From NCBI RefSeq assembly GCF_029852145.1, contig NC_079974.1, positions 11,347,041 through 11,411,040 on the forward strand: 64,000 nt of DNA, in the 5' to 3' direction. The stretch comes from Microplitis mediator (taxonomy: Eukaryota; Arthropoda; Insecta; Hymenoptera; Braconidae). Both the position numbers and the translations under genes were made by a program. Shown here one piece after another: positions 1 through 11,975 of the stretch (its first letter is position 1; every line of letters begins with the position of its first letter). A model generated the notes under the pieces. The model had not been told where the DNA came from. It made no database searches and saw only the letters and a list, made by a program, of their open reading frames with translations.

Positions 1-190
1 GGTTTATTCGTTTGAGAGATATCGTTGGAGAAAAAATAGTAAAAAACTATTTTTTTCGAAAAGAACGGCATACAAAACGATTTTCGAGCTCGAAAATGTA
101 ATCTCGACAAAGTTTTCGAGCTCAAAGAGCTCGAAAACAGCGGGAAGTTTTAGGGCTGGCCCGCAGGGTCAACCGATAGACAGATTTTTT
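1..190 (+). repeat. CAGCGGGAAG-type dispersed repeat, copy 1
   Basis: The stretch has the block order seen elsewhere: GAGATATCGTTGGAGAAAAA, a pair of facing TTTTCGAGCTC/GAGCTCGAAAA segments able to form a hairpin, then CAGCGGGAAGTTTT, GGCTGGCCCGCAGGGTCAAC and a T-rich tail. Related copies lie near 6650-6880, 11380-11510, 11580-11970, 12780-12945 and 20600-20740. No coding frame is convincing. The family is unknown to me. Confidence 0.7.
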
Positions 191-194
191 TTTA

Positions 195-385
195 CAGTGG
201 TTTTCTTAGGACTACTTTGAAACCGTGCATGATGAAAATTTTTCAAGCCCAAATTTGAAAACTAGACACTTGAAGGTACAATGTGCTTATTTTGTTTTTA
301 CTGTGTGATCGTTTCCCTCCGAGTTACAGCATGTTGATAATCACTTAGAAATTTGGAATTTTTTCAATATCCTTCAATTTATGTG
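195..385 (-). repeat. TTAAGGGAT-type repeat, copy 1 (minus)
   Basis: Read on the minus strand this matches, with divergence, the stretches at about 7625-7830 and 31298-31500. Shared landmarks are the heart of the reverse complement: a CCAACATG/CTGTAAC segment, TCTAGTTTT, and CATGCACGGTT...AGTAATCCTAAGA. The three copies are probably pieces of one DNA-transposon family, but I see no transposase. Confidence 0.55.
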
Positions 386-392
386 ACTACTA

Positions 393-700
393 TACACAGT
401 AAAAAATATTGTGTAAAATCAACACAGTTTGTGTGTTAAAAACGGTTGACACAAAATTTGTGTTGAAATTTCGACACAAACTTTGTGTAACCTCTTTTTA
501 AGACATAGATAATGTTGAAATATCGCCACAAGAGGGCGCAAAGTATTCCAGAGTAACACACAAAATGTGTTAATAAAGAGTGTATAACACATTTTTTATG
601 TTACATAAAAAAGTGACACAAACTTTGTGTTAGTTTAACACATTACAATTTTTAACACAAACCGTTTTCGACACAAATACACAATATTTTTTACTGTGTA
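393..700. mobile_element. Palindromic MITE, TIR TACACAGTAAAAAATATTGT
   Basis: A 308 bp element begins TACACAGTAAAAAATATTGT and ends with the exact reverse complement. The interior is a series of ACACAAA...TTTGTGT mini-inverted repeats, so nearly the whole element can fold. It has no coding potential. A TA lies at each border, consistent with a Tc1/mariner-type target site, but the assignment to that superfamily is inference. Confidence 0.8.
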
Positions 701-1209
701 AGTTTCATATTGATCAAGCTTATGAGATCCACTTATATAAAGACCCACATCTAGTTATACATAGGTTCATATCAGTCAGATCTGATCGGATCGAATCATG
801 TATTAACCTCTATATAATTATATATGATTCCATGTACAATCATTTTTCATCGGTTGGAAAGATGTGTTGGTGGTTTTACACAAAACAACAATGAAAGCTA
901 TTGGCAGGGTGCGGAGTATAGAGTGGGGACAATCGAATCGATTGTAGCGTCTGCAGTGGTTGAAATACGCGTTAAATCGCACTTGTCTTGTGAGTAGTTA
1001 AATGAAAGCAGTGTTAAAAAATAAGAACAAGTAGTTGTTGTGTTGTTAATTGCAAAAATACTGACAGAAATAGTAATTGCAAGTTTTATACATCTCCATC
1101 CATAATGTTCATCTTTGGCTAAAAATTATTACGGGGAATTTTTTAAATTACAAATTTTTAACACAAAGTATTTTTAATTATTGAGTTTTAAAATTTAAAA
1201 TTACTGTTC

Positions 1210-1930
1210 AGTCACGAGCTTAATCATTTTGAAAAGCTTCGTGTACTTTCGCTACGTACGGGAGCAGCCGAACTCGCTACTGACTTGAATGTCAGAATAG
1301 TGCCGGGTCACTCGCTATCTGGGCCCGATACCTGCAATTTCTTGCTCATGACCGTGCCACGTCGGCATGAGAACCCGCTACCAGCCGGCCAATCAGAGAA
1401 ATTGGCGGCTAACTATTTCCTGTTGGCGCGCTTTTAAGCCAATGGGAAAATTCGTTACTGCAGCCATGCTGCCACGTCACCACCGAGCAGCCACGAAGGA
1501 AGAAGACGGCGTCTCTATTTCTAATCTACATCGTTCAGTACAAACACAGCTATCCATCCAACCGCTTCGCTCAAAATAGTATATCTCTAGTGTGATATAA
1601 GTCTGAACCGCTCCGCTAAATCTCGGCTTAAATATTCTCAATAATTAGCTAGTATATCAAGGCTACTAATTATTGAGTATATATTGAATTGTTGCTCGCG
1701 TCTAATTAATTATAAATTAATTATCGCGTCATTAACCGCTACCGACCACGTGTCGAATTTATACGCGTATTCTTTTACAGTCGCATTCGCTATCGCGTAT
1801 CTTGTAGTTGCATTCGCTATTTTTCTCATAGTTTTAGTGTACATATTGTTTAATAAAGATCTATTCTATTATCTGTAATTTTGTGTTAATTGTTAGTTAT
1901 TGAATTAACCACACCTACACCAGAATCCCA
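1210..1930 (+). other. GC-richer stretch, possibly a solo LTR
   Basis: This part is clearly richer in G+C than its surroundings and has no homology-bearing frame. It contains an AATAAA at about 1852 and a TA-rich promoter-like part, as an LTR would, and it ends near the A+T-rich intron background. I cannot identify matching TG...CA ends or a target duplication, so an LTR is only a guess. Short open frames at 1367-1579 and 1684-1878 look like chance. Confidence 0.3.
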
Positions 1931-2261
1931 AAGTACATTCGCTCATTTTACAATTACGAATAATTGAAATCACTTTAATTTCTTTACTTAATGCAAATTA
2001 ATAATTTTAACTTTGAAAAAATTATAATTATAATTATTTTAACTCATTTGTTATTATGACTATTATTGTTGTTATTATTATTATTACAAGCTAACCTTAT
2101 GTCGTTCGAAATAATATTTATTTTGTATTTATTAAAATTTTTTATACTTATTTTTTTCAGTACAATCTACTCTACATTTTTCCACCTTTCAAATGTTACC
2201 ACATTTATTTTTCGCAATCTTTAAAAATTTTAATTATTTGTTTATAAAAACGTTTCGTATT

Positions 2262-2620
2262 CTCTCTGTGCTTTTTGAGGATGATTTAATGCGGTCGACA
2301 GATGTCATTTTCGTCGCGCACCCTGCCAATAATCAGTCTATATGGAAAGTAACTCCAAAAATCATTCCGTGTGGCTCAAAAATTGTCGGCATAGCAGCTT
2401 AAATGGCAGCCGGGATGTTCAATGAAGATACAACGTTACTTTTGTACTATATGGATGCAATGGGATTATAAATTGGGCTCATTGCTTATGCCTATGTCGA
2501 GAAGAAGGATTCAGAGTGCTTCATGATCTCCGACTCGAGAGTGCATGGGAATACGCGTGAGAGAAGAATGGCTGGTAGACAACACTAAGTCGACTTTTTA
2601 GAAGCTGCTCAACCGATCGG
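2262..2620 (+). pseudogene. Decayed transposase-like C-terminal fragment
   Basis: One frame, broken by stops at 2400, 2470 and 2585, reads NNQSIWKVTPKIIPCGSKIV, then AAGMFNEDTTLLLYYMDAMG and IGLIAYAYVEKKDSECFMIS. From memory this pattern (N-x-S/W-K-x-x-P-K, C/S-G-x-K-x-V-x-I-A, F-N-E/D) resembles the tail of a large arthropod transposase family annotated as Mutator-like. Only the C-terminal quarter is present and it is certainly dead. Family naming is moderate; the fact that a conserved frame with stops is present is seen directly. Confidence 0.55.
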
Positions 2621-2639
2621 TCTGAAATTTTAACAGAAC

Positions 2640-3740
2640 CTTCTTAGATATATTCCTCAAGGATTGATAAAAAAATAAGATTTCCGATACTTATTTTTTT
2701 TCTAAACAATTTTACCAGACCAAAATCCGAACCAATTTTTTACGAAGCCGCTCTTTTGTCAAAAATCAAAATTTCGACTATTCTTCCCTCGACAAATCTC
2801 TAGATTAATTTATCTACTAACAGAAACATCGATTTTTTAATTTCAGATGATCCAAACCGGAGATATCGTGTTCACCACCGGACCCCTTATTTTAGAGGCC
2901 CTTCAGGAAATCGTCTGCAAAAGCAGTGCAGATCAATATTTTTATAAACTATAAGTGCATTAAAAAGTTAGAAGTTGTCACTACCTGTATATTTATTTCT
3001 TATATTTGTTAAATAAAATCACTCGCTACAAAAAATTAGTGAAATAAAAAGTCTTTCCGGTCTTGTAACTGCGTATAACCCCTTAAAAGTGACATAATCA
3101 AAATCTATTGATTTTATAACCTGACTAATGAATATATTTCAAATGTTAGAATTATGTGGTTAGTAATTATGATGCTTATAACTCAATGCAATCATTACAA
3201 TCATTCATTTTATGATGAATTATGTGATATTTAAGTTTACGAATATCATTTTTGTCATTTTATATTTTTTTTTTTTCATTTTTAACATTAAACTACGAAT
3301 TAGTAAATAAACGATTTGTGAAAAGAATTCAATTTTTTATAATAAATGAGTGCCTTTGTTTTAAGAATTGTCTTATAAATTTTATAGCAGAAAGTTACGA
3401 ATGCTTGAAAATATGCATTTATTCGGCAATGCATTTTTACATAAAGATATTTTGAGAAAAGGATATGAGTTCTTGAAATATTGTGTCACGGGGATATACT
3501 GTTACGAGGCTATTTTGTTGGGAAATCAAGACACGCGGAACTAAATAGTTTAGTGATATATGAATAAATAGTGATATTTAGTAAAATTAATTGTAAGAAA
3601 ATATAGTTGAGTAAGTTTTAAACGTGTAACTTGTTCGTAGGGAACTAGCTGCACTATTTCATAACCCAATATATTATTCAAAAGTATTATGGTAAAAAAA
3701 ACAGTCAAAATGATTGATAAATATTGAAAAAAACGAAATA
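2640..3740. other. Intron, nothing recognised
   Basis: The stretch is A+T-rich intronic sequence of Bre1. A short exon-like piece at 2848-2953 on the plus strand follows a TTTAATTTCAG and encodes MIQTGDIVFTTGPLILEALQ before a stop. I cannot relate it to a gene, and it may be another transposon scrap. Confidence 0.5.
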
Positions 3741-3744
3741 TTAC

Positions 3745-4129
3745 CCAGGTGAAGTTTGAGATCTGCAGCCGATTGTGCACTTTCTATTGCTTTTCGTTTG
3801 TGCATTTCCATCGCTTGTTGTCGCAAAGCTAATTCTTTCTCAACTGTCGCTAATGAATTTTGTAATAAGCGTTCTTTTTCTTCTAATTTGCGTACAACAA
3901 CATTTGCAGCTTCAACTTGAGTAGTCAAAGTTAATACTTGTTCTTTTAAGACATCTTTTTCTTCTCTTGCTAATTTATGCAATTGATTACTTTTGATTCT
4001 TTCAGTCATCAATTTAAAATTCGCATCATCTTTTTCACGTAACTGTTGGATAAGTCGGGAATTTTGTTCCTGCATATCTTCAAATGCTTGTCCGGTCACC
4101 TCCATTTCGTTTAATAGCGCTTCTTCTTC
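3745..4129 (-). CDS. Bre1: Bre1 exon H (most 3' in window)
   Basis: This 385 bp exon enters in phase 0 and leaves in phase 1. It encodes [40 protein letters not shown] and, near the end, [20 protein letters not shown]. This is the diagnostic Bre1 block that precedes the C-terminal RING. The acceptor is ttcattttcag and the donor is G|GTAATA. The RING exon expected next was not found between 3744 and 1, so this intron is at least 3.7 kb and the gene continues past the left edge. Confidence 0.95.
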
Positions 4130-5383
4130 CTGAAAATGAGTTAAATTAAATTGTCGGAAGAAACGGAGATATTTGAGATTTAGAAAATAAAAAAATGAAA
4201 AAGACGTGTGTGTCATGGGACGCCCGAAAGAAGCTAAGCTCCTTTTCCGTTCTACATAAACGCTTATTACATGGAAAAAAATGAACTATATAAATTGAGA
4301 ATGACAAGTAATATAATGATAAAGTGATCAGTAAATACCATCATTCTGAATAGTAATTTTTTCGTTTATGATTCAAACGTGAATATTTACAGGATAAGTA
4401 TAAAAACCTATTGTCTATGTAAGAAAAATTATTATTTGAACTTTAAAAATCGTAACTGTGACTTAGAAAATAGACGACACGTATTATAAAATTTACTATT
4501 TGAATGTTAAAATTCCCCATATTGACAACCGGGTTCCGGGTTATAATTTCAAATAGTAATTTTTAAAGTTTTTTTTTCCGTGAATTGATTAATATAATTT
4601 AATTTCTTTATTCATCTGTTTAATATATATATGCATATAATATTTGCTTATATATATCCTTTGATTGGTATAGTAATTTTTTTAAAAAATAATTTAATTT
4701 CGCTTCCGGGTTTTTCGTCAAACTTTTATCATTTTAGTGATGAGTTATGAAAAATAGATTCCAATTAAGTCAAGTAACTCGAACAAGATAACTTTTCCAT
4801 CGAAATCGATTAGTTTAAGAGCAAAGAATAATTATTCAAACTATTTGAATTATTCGAATAGTTCGAATGTTCGATTCGATGAGCTCATTTTTTTAAAAAA
4901 ATTTTTTCCTTTAAAGAAATTAATGAAAAAGTTAAAAACAAAAATTTTTTAAAAATTCAAAAAATCGTAACTTTGGAACAGCTGCATATTAAATTTTCAG
5001 AGAATTTTTTTTTGAATATGTAGAACGACTCTACAAAGTTTGAACCAAATTGACGAAGGTCACCCCGTAAAAATAACTTTAGTTGGTAGAATGACTCATA
5101 TATATGTGGTGGTTCGACTTCGCGAGATGCCATTTACAACTTGCGCCTCTCGCAGTACCTCGTTTCTATGGATGTTTCAATATATAACGTTTCCAACATG
5201 TAACTTCCAACACAGCGTCTTAGGTGGGGTATACGATAGATACACCTAATCTCACCCCACCAATTCCATTATCCATCTCGTCTCTTCTCATTGTCTCTCG
5301 CAACGTTTCACTGTTTGGTATTTGGCGACTTAGACAGTAATTACTGCAATCTAATCCTAAAGTATCGTCGCTAAATATATATA
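4130..5383. other. Intron, nothing recognised
   Basis: A+T-rich intronic sequence. Between 5220 and 5265 a GGTGGGGTATA...CACCCCACC arrangement forms a small inverted repeat inside a somewhat GC-richer stretch (5040-5330). No conserved coding frame was seen. Confidence 0.5.
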
Positions 5384-7297
5384 TAGTTAGGGAGCTCGTG
5401 CTCCTTTTTTTTAAATAATCTGCTCATCATGCAGAAGTGATTCATCACTTACTTTTAGGTATTCAAAAGCGAAAAATTCATTTCTGCATTATGAGCATCG
5501 CTGCGTTTTCAATCAATATCATTTTTGGAATACAAAAAAAAAAAAATCTTTTTTGAACGATGTGTTCATGTCTGCTTATAACTCAAGAGACTTAATTGAT
5601 GTGTGGGTAAAGGAAAATATGATTCCCAAATATGTATTTTTTTGCGTTCATTAATAATTAATTTATTATTTTAATTTTATCATTTAAATTTAAACATACG
5701 AAGTGCTCACCTTGCAGACTTTGACAATTATTTACTTTCGAGTATTAAAGATTCAAAAATCAATGTCTGCAGGCTTAATTCTACTGCAATTAAAAGTTAT
5801 TAATTTTTAAAAACGCAAAAAAAAAAAATATTAAATTAAATGATTTGTTCATATCTGCAAATTGACTGATGGGCCAGTTTATTCTTACAAAACATGAAAA
5901 TAAAGAAGCCAGATGTTTTTAGTTAGTATTATAAAGTTGCAGACATTTTTAATTGAAAAATATTACACTTAAGCACAACTTAAGTAAGTTACTATACGAT
6001 ATTTTTTACGCTATACTTTGTGCATAAATTAGACTATTGATTTTTCAGTTAATTATTGCTTTGATCATATTTACCCTTTTTTAACTTGCCGCTAAGAAAA
6101 TTCAAAATTTTCAAAAATTCGGGAAGTTGTTGGTTTCGGTCTGATTTTCAAAAATCGAATTTCTATCAGGTCTTGACGTTTTGAGGTTCTAGAAAGCTAT
6201 TCTGACTAATTTCAAAATGATGTCCGAGTGTATGTACGTACGTATGTGAATATCTGTAACTTTTGAAGGGATGAACCGATTTTGATCGTTATAGTGTCAT
6301 TCGACGCGGCTTGTTAATATCTAGAAGCCGTGAAAAATTGAGCTTGATCGGTAGGGTGCGTTCAGAGATATTCCAAAAATAAAATTTTTTCAAAAATGTT
6401 CTTTCTTTGATAACTTTTGATGTGCTCGGTGGATTGATTCCAAAATCTATTCAGCTCTAAAACTTTATAAGCCACGTCGAATGCCACCTCAACCATCGAA
6501 ATCGATTCATTCGTTCAAGAGAAACCGTTAACGAAAGAGTTAAAAAAAAAAAAAATTCTTTTAATTTTTTATGAAATCTCTCAAAAACGACTTGATAAAT
6601 CAATTTCAAAATCTGATCACCTCTAGAACCCAATAAAAAGCGTTGATTGCCACCTCAACAGTCTCAATCGGTCAATTGGTTTGAGAGATATCGTTGGAGA
6701 AAAAATGGTAAGAAACGGTTTTTTCCGAAACCAACGGCATACAAAAGTATTTTAGAGCTCGAAGAGCTCGAAAATGTAATCACGATCATTTTTTCGAGCT
6801 CTGGGATCTCGAAAACAGCGGGAAGTTTTGAGGCTTGCCCGCAGGGTCAACCGATAGTACGATTTTTACGCAATTTTTACTATTTTCTTTATTTGATGAA
6901 ATTTATCGGCTTTGAACATTTCTGCAAAATTCATTATTACGAACTGAAAATTATAACGATTACAAAAAAAATAAAAGTTGATGAGCAAATCACTTATTGG
7001 CCTATTTTTTTTTGCGATGTCAAAATTTTCTATAAAAAAAATGCAGGAATTTAAAGGCCTGCAACTAGCATTAATGATGTTCAATTTATCATTACTTCAC
7101 ATAATTTTAACGGCAGATATGAGCAAAATACTTATTAAGCTTTTTTTTTGCATTTTAAAATATTTTTTTTTTTTTAACGCAGCGCTATCCAGGCTTATGG
7201 AGTGGTTAATTAGTATCGTACCTACTTAAATTTGCTTACATATGATCGGCAGCGATGAGCAGATCGCATACCTAAGTTCCCACCAGCTCCCTAACTA
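5384..7297. mobile_element. TIR element, ends TAGTTAGGGAGCT, with an inserted repeat
   Basis: The left end TAGTTAGGGAGCTCGTGCTC faces a right end whose reverse complement is TAGTTAGGGAGCTGGTGGGA. Behind each terminus lies a matching subterminal GCTCATC/GATGAGC segment (about 5422 and 5490 left, 7249-7262 right). The interior holds palindromic units bounded by TGCAGA...TCTGCA at 5430-5490 and 5713-5772. Between about 6060 and 6890 sits a copy of another repeat, so the element is interrupted. No transposase is visible. Confidence 0.65.
6060..6890 (+). repeat. CAGCGGGAAG-type repeat, copy 2, extended
   Basis: A long copy of the dispersed family. It starts with TCGGGAAGTTGTTGGTTTCG at about 6118, continues through GATAACTTTTGATGTGCTCGG and GCCACCTCAACAGTCTCAAT, and ends with the CAGCGGGAAG/GGTCAACCGAT block near 6860. 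The first part recurs at about 42270-42660. The open frame at 6647-7054 runs across this repeat and its flank and is not a gene. Confidence 0.7.
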
Positions 7298-7300
7298 ATA

Positions 7301-7600
7301 TATTAGGGTGGCCCAAAAAAACCGACAATTTTTTTTTTTTTCAAGTCTCTTATGAAAATTTGTTTGTTTAAGATGTTTTAAGAAGCTTCTCCAAAAATCA
7401 GCTCGATAAGAAATTTCCAAGAGGTCGCTCACGAATTTTGAAAAAATCAAAAATGATCGCAATTCGGATTTTTATTTCTAAATTTTTTTCTTTCTCGTGG
7501 CAGCAATAGTTTATATTTATGAAATCATGACGACACTGAAAATTTCAGCCAAAAATTAAAATATTTAAACGGCGCTCAAGAATTTGGAATATTAACTGAT
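7301..7600 (+). mobile_element. TATTAGGGTGG-ended element, single arm
   Basis: It begins TATTAGGGTGGCCCAAAAAA followed by CCGAC, and the following 290 bp are matched in opposite orientation at 27665-28000, including CTCGTGGCAGCAATAGTTTA. Only one end is present here. It starts 4 bp after the previous TIR element. Confidence 0.65.
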
Positions 7601-7624
7601 AATATGTAATTAATACTTTGAATT

Positions 7625-8490
7625 ACACTGGTCCCAAAAATTAAGGGATGGAAAAAAAATTCTAAATTTTTGGGTGATTTCCAACATGGTGTAACACGGT
7701 AAAAAATGATCGTAGAAAAAGAAAGCAAATTGTTGCCTCAAGTTTCTAGTTTTTAGATCTGAACTTCAAATTTATTTATCATGCACGGTTCCGGAGTAAT
7801 CCTAAGAGAACCGACAAAAAAAAAAATTTCAAAATTTTTGCTCGTCTTCCAACAAGTTTATGGGCTTCAATAAATTTTTTTTGATAATTTGACCTTATGA
7901 CTCTTTTAGGAAATTTTATGCCCTTTAATTTGCCGGCCTCAAAAAGTCTCTACGACGATTTGGTGCCGAGTTATCATTGATCAAAGCAGAAAAGTCCATT
8001 TTTGGCTTTGATAATCAATAACTCCGGACGTATTGGTCGTACAGAAAATGGAAGTAGGGTTTTGAAAACTGCAAAACATTCTCTATAAGGCAAAATTAGT
8101 GGCTTTTGATGGAAAAATTTTTTTGAAGCGATAATGTTTATTTAGAAACAGGTGGAAATTCGCATATTTAAGGATATTCGGAAATCTTGGTATAACTTTG
8201 GATATAACGGTTGAACAAAGGATACCGTTTTTTTTTTTGAACCTCAAAGTGTCCTGAAAAACCTGTGAGGATTTCAAAGCACTGCGATTTTTCTTTCTTA
8301 GTGTCCCGAAGCTTTAAATTTATCGATTTTGCCAAAAATCACCATAATTGGTAATTTCTCGGTTTTTGTTCATTTTTTCGATTTCAAAATGTTTTTCCAC
8401 CGATAATCTTAAGTTCTTTGATCAAGTAGATTGATTATCGAGAAAAATTGAAAAAAAAAATTTTTTTAAAAAGGCGGTATTCTTATATAT
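7625..8490 (+). repeat. TTAAGGGAT-type repeat, copy 2, and A+T-rich flank
   Basis: The segment AAAAATTAAGGGATGGAAAA and the next 200 bp resemble 31298-31500 in the same orientation and 195-385 in the opposite orientation. The remainder to 8490 contains facing phrases such as GACCTTATGACTC and CAATAACTCCGGACG, with no conserved frame. Confidence 0.5.
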
Positions 8491-8491
8491 G

Positions 8492-9496
8492 TATTAGGGT
8501 GCTTCATTTCAGAGCAACATTTTTTTTTTTAAGTGCTTGTGGAAAAAATCATAGTTCAACACAAAAAAAAATTTTTCGCGGAAGAAAAAAAATTCTATGT
8601 CGATTACAGACCTAGCTCATCGAAAAATTCGATTCTCCCATTTAAATAACACGGGAAAAATTTTTTTTTTAGCTTTAAGTATTGTTAACTTATTAAACAA
8701 ATCAATAGATCGAATAGACTAATACATATTTTTGTAGGAAATTGAACGCTCTACAAAAAAGGTCTCTTATCATTTTTCGATAAATCTATCTGTTCAAAAG
8801 TTATTAGAGCTCGAAGTAAAGTTGGACATCTTTTTACTTTTTCGGCGAAACTATCAGTCTTATCACAAAATGTTGTGGAATCTTTTTTGTTGACAATTTT
8901 ATTCTCTACAAATTGCTATCCGTAAAATTTTTTCAAATTCCGCATTATTTTCTATTTATTTTCATTTTAATTTCAAGCTCTTAAAAAAGTGGTTCTGGTC
9001 GATTTCAAGAGCTCGACATTAAAATGGAAATAACTAGAAAATAATGCGGAATTTGAAAAAATTTTACTGATAATAATTTGTAGAGAATAAAATTGTCAAC
9101 AAAAAAGATGCTACAACATTTTGTGATAAGTCTGATAGTTTCGCCGGAATAGTAAAAAGATCTCCAACTTTACTTCAAGCTCCAATAACTTTTGAACAGA
9201 TGGGTTTATCGAAAAATGATAAGAGACCTTTTTTGTAGAGCGTTCAATTTCCTACAACAATATGTATTAGACTATTCGATTCATTGATTTGTTCAATGAG
9301 TTAACAATACTTAAAGCTAAAAAAAAAATTTTCCCGTGTTATTTAAATGGGAAAATCGAATTTTTCGATGAGCTAGGTCTGTAATTGACATAGAATTTTT
9401 TTTCTTCCGCGAAAAATTTTTTTTTGTGTTGAACTATGATTTTTTCCACAAGCACTTAAAAAAAAAAATGTTGCTCTGAAATGAAGCACCCTAATA
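8492..9496. mobile_element. Foldback element 1, ends TATTAGGGTGCTTCATTTCA
   Basis: The first 490 bp and the last 490 bp are inverted copies of each other, meeting near 8990-9005 around AAGCTCTTAAAAAAGTGGTT and TTTCAAGAGCTCG. Ends are TATTAGGGTGCTTCATTTCA and its reverse complement. The arms carry the phrases GTAGAGCGTTCAATTTCCTA and AGTTTCGCCGGAA that recur in other foldbacks. No open frame of significance is present, so it is non-autonomous. TA-rich sequence flanks both ends. Confidence 0.85.
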
Positions 9497-9504
9497 TGTA
9501 TATA

Positions 9505-10293
9505 TATTAGGGTGATCGTTAAAAATTGAATTTTCTCAGGCGCTCAATAAAAAACTTCTTTTTAGTGAAAAAATACGTGGGGAATTTGGTTTTTTCGTTT
9601 TAAGTAAAAAGAACACGTGCCGAAGGACGATCAAAGTTCATTTTTTGATAGAATCGCGGTTTTTTTTAAATATCTCATGAAATATGCAGATTAAAGGGAA
9701 AAACTATGAGAAAAATTTTGTAGGAAATTAAATTCTTGACAAAAAAGGTCATATTCATTTTTTTTTATAATATGTGTATTTATGAAGATATTTTAAAAAA
9801 ACTTTTTTTAGAACTGACGAATTGAGCGTTTTAAGTGTTAAAAATTTTGAAAATAACATTTTTCACAGTATATAGAAACTGTAACAAGCATTAATAATTG
9901 ATATGTTACGAGTTACGAAGTTGTCTATATTTAAGAAAAAACGTTATTTTTAATATTCGTTATCCTTAAAATGTCCAATTGATATGATCTAAAAAAGTTT
10001 TTTTAAAATATCTTCATAAATACACGTTTTATAAGAAAAATGATCATGACTTTTTTTGTCAAGAATTTAATTTCCTACAAAATTGTTCCTGTGATTTTTT
10101 TCTTTTATCTGCATATTTCATGAGATATTTAAAAAAAACCGCGATTGCATCGAAAAATAAACTTTGATCGTCCTTCGGCACGTGTTCTTTTTACTTAAAA
10201 CGAAAAAACCGAATTCCCCACGTTTTTTTTCACTAAAAAGAAGCTTTTTATGGGGCGCCTGAGAAAATTTAATTTTTAACGACCACCCTATTA
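9505..10293. mobile_element. Foldback element 2, immediately adjacent
   Basis: It begins TATTAGGGTGATCGTTAAAA and ends GACCACCCTATTA after an inverted copy of the left arm (CTCAGGCGCTC left, GGCGCCTGAG right; AAGAACACGTGCCGAAGGAC left, reverse complement right). The centre is near 9895. Only a TA-rich gap of about 8 bp separates it from foldback 1. No transposase was seen. Confidence 0.8.
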
Positions 10294-11370
10294 TATATAT
10301 GTAATATACGCGCCTTGTTGCGACGATAGCGGCCACAATTTTTAACGGATCTTAATGAAACTTGGCACACTTACTCGATGAACGATTAAGTTCGAAGTTG
10401 AGCAAAATCTGCCAACTAGTTTAGAAATGGTGGACATTTGAAATTCCAAAAATAACGAAGAATCCTACTTTTCCGGCTTTTCTCGTAAATAACTTTTTAA
10501 CGGGTATCTCTATCCTTGTTATGTAAAAAGAACTTGATAGCCGATAGAAAAAGCTATATTTTCTTTTATTTAACTTCCCTCTAAGAAAATTTCAGATCAT
10601 TTAATCTAATAGACTCGAAGATATTAGTGAATTACGAAAAAACAAAAATTTTTTTTTTTAGTTTTTTAGTGATTTCTCAGAAACGACTTGAACGATCGAC
10701 TTCAAAATCTAATCAGCTCTAGGATTTGATAAAATGCGTCGATCGCCGCCTTAGCCATCTCAATCGGTTAATGCGTTCGAGAGATATCGCGGGAGAAAGA
10801 AATAATAAAAAACGGTTTTTACGAAATATTTTCAAAACGACTAACCCGATCGATTCCAAAATTGTATCAGCTCTAGAATTCCATGAAACTCGCCGATTGC
10901 CACCTCAATCGTCAAAATCGGATAATTAGTACAAAAGCTATCGGCGTTAAAAAGTCAAAAAAATAACATTTTATGTTGTTTTTTCCGGATAAATCATAAT
11001 ATAATGTACTAAAATGTGTCTGAAGTCATACGAACTTTTCCTCTTTATAGGCTCTTTTGATCATCATAAAATGTCATTTAACTTGTTATTTCGATTTAAA
11101 TCATATTATCAACAAAATAATTGATAAAACCCAGTTTTTAATAGTTTTCTCGGGTATTTTATATATTATTGCTCTGACATGAGTCAAAACTTATTTGAAT
11201 CTTGATTTTGATCACTGAAAATGATTTCTGCCTCAATACGTTTATTTTATTGAACATAATCGGTAATTAAAATTTAAAAACCGTTCTTCATTAATGATTT
11301 GTGATTCTTAAATTTTTAAACTTTAGCATAGAACGTAACTTGTTAGAGCTTGAAAAGCCCATAAAAAACA
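10294..11370 (+). repeat. Diverged dispersed repeat, no gene
   Basis: The block starts TTTTTAACGGATCTTAATGA at about 10340 and moves through GCCGCCTTAGCCATCTCAAT (10746) and GCCACCTCAATCGTC (10899), phrases shared with the CAGCGGGAAG family. From about 10900 to 11370 it closely resembles 20130-20600, including AAAATGTCATTTAACTTGTT. The open frame at 10726-10929 is a by-product of this repeat. Confidence 0.55.
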
Positions 11371-11975
11371 ATTACATTCAATAGGATTTGCGAACTCGAA
11401 GAGCTCAAAAATATATTCACACTAATATTTTCGAGCTCCCTTAGCTCAAAACCAGCGGGAAGTTTTGGAGCTGGCCCACAGGGCCAACCGACGCCCAGAT
11501 TTTTTTTTCAGTTTTTTTGAAATTTCTTAGAAATTGCTCGATCAATCGATTCAAAAATCTAATCAGCTCTAGAGTTCAATAAAACGCCCCGATTGCCGCC
11601 TCAACCATCTTAATCGGTTTATTCGTTCGAGAGATATTGATCGAGAAAGAAATGATAAAAAACGGTTTTCTTCGATTATCTTTGAAGCAACTCATCTGAT
11701 AAATTCCAGAATTTGATCAGCTCTGGAACTCAATAAAACGCGTCAATTGCCACCTCATACGTCTCAATCGGTCAATTTTTCTGAGAGATATTGTTGGAGA
11801 AAAAATAGTAAAAAATGGTTTTTTTCGAAAACAACGGCATACAATAGTATTTTCGAGCTCAAAGAGCTCAATTCACAAAAAATTTTTCGAGCTCAAGGAG
11901 CTCGATAACAGCGGGGAGTTTGGGGGCTGGTCCGCAGGGTCAACCGATAGACCGATTTTTATTTTTTGTTTTACG
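11370..11975 (+). repeat. CAGCGGGAAG-type repeats, copies 3 and 4 in tandem
   Basis: Two copies of the terminal block follow each other: one ends near 11505 (ACCAGCGGGAAGTTTTGGAG) and the next near 11965 (AACAGCGGGGAGTTTGGGGG). Each is preceded by facing CGAGCTC/GAGCTC segments and followed by GGTCAACCGA and a T-run. Confidence 0.7.

Noticed and set aside
1367..1579. 70-codon frame in a GC-richer stretch
   Set aside because: No recognised domain, no conserved start context, and the stretch looks like a repeat or LTR; too weak for a gene call.
2848..2953. Possible host exon on the plus strand (MIQTGDIVFTTGPL)
   Set aside because: It has an acceptor-like upstream sequence but no partner exons, and it lies beside a decayed transposase fragment.
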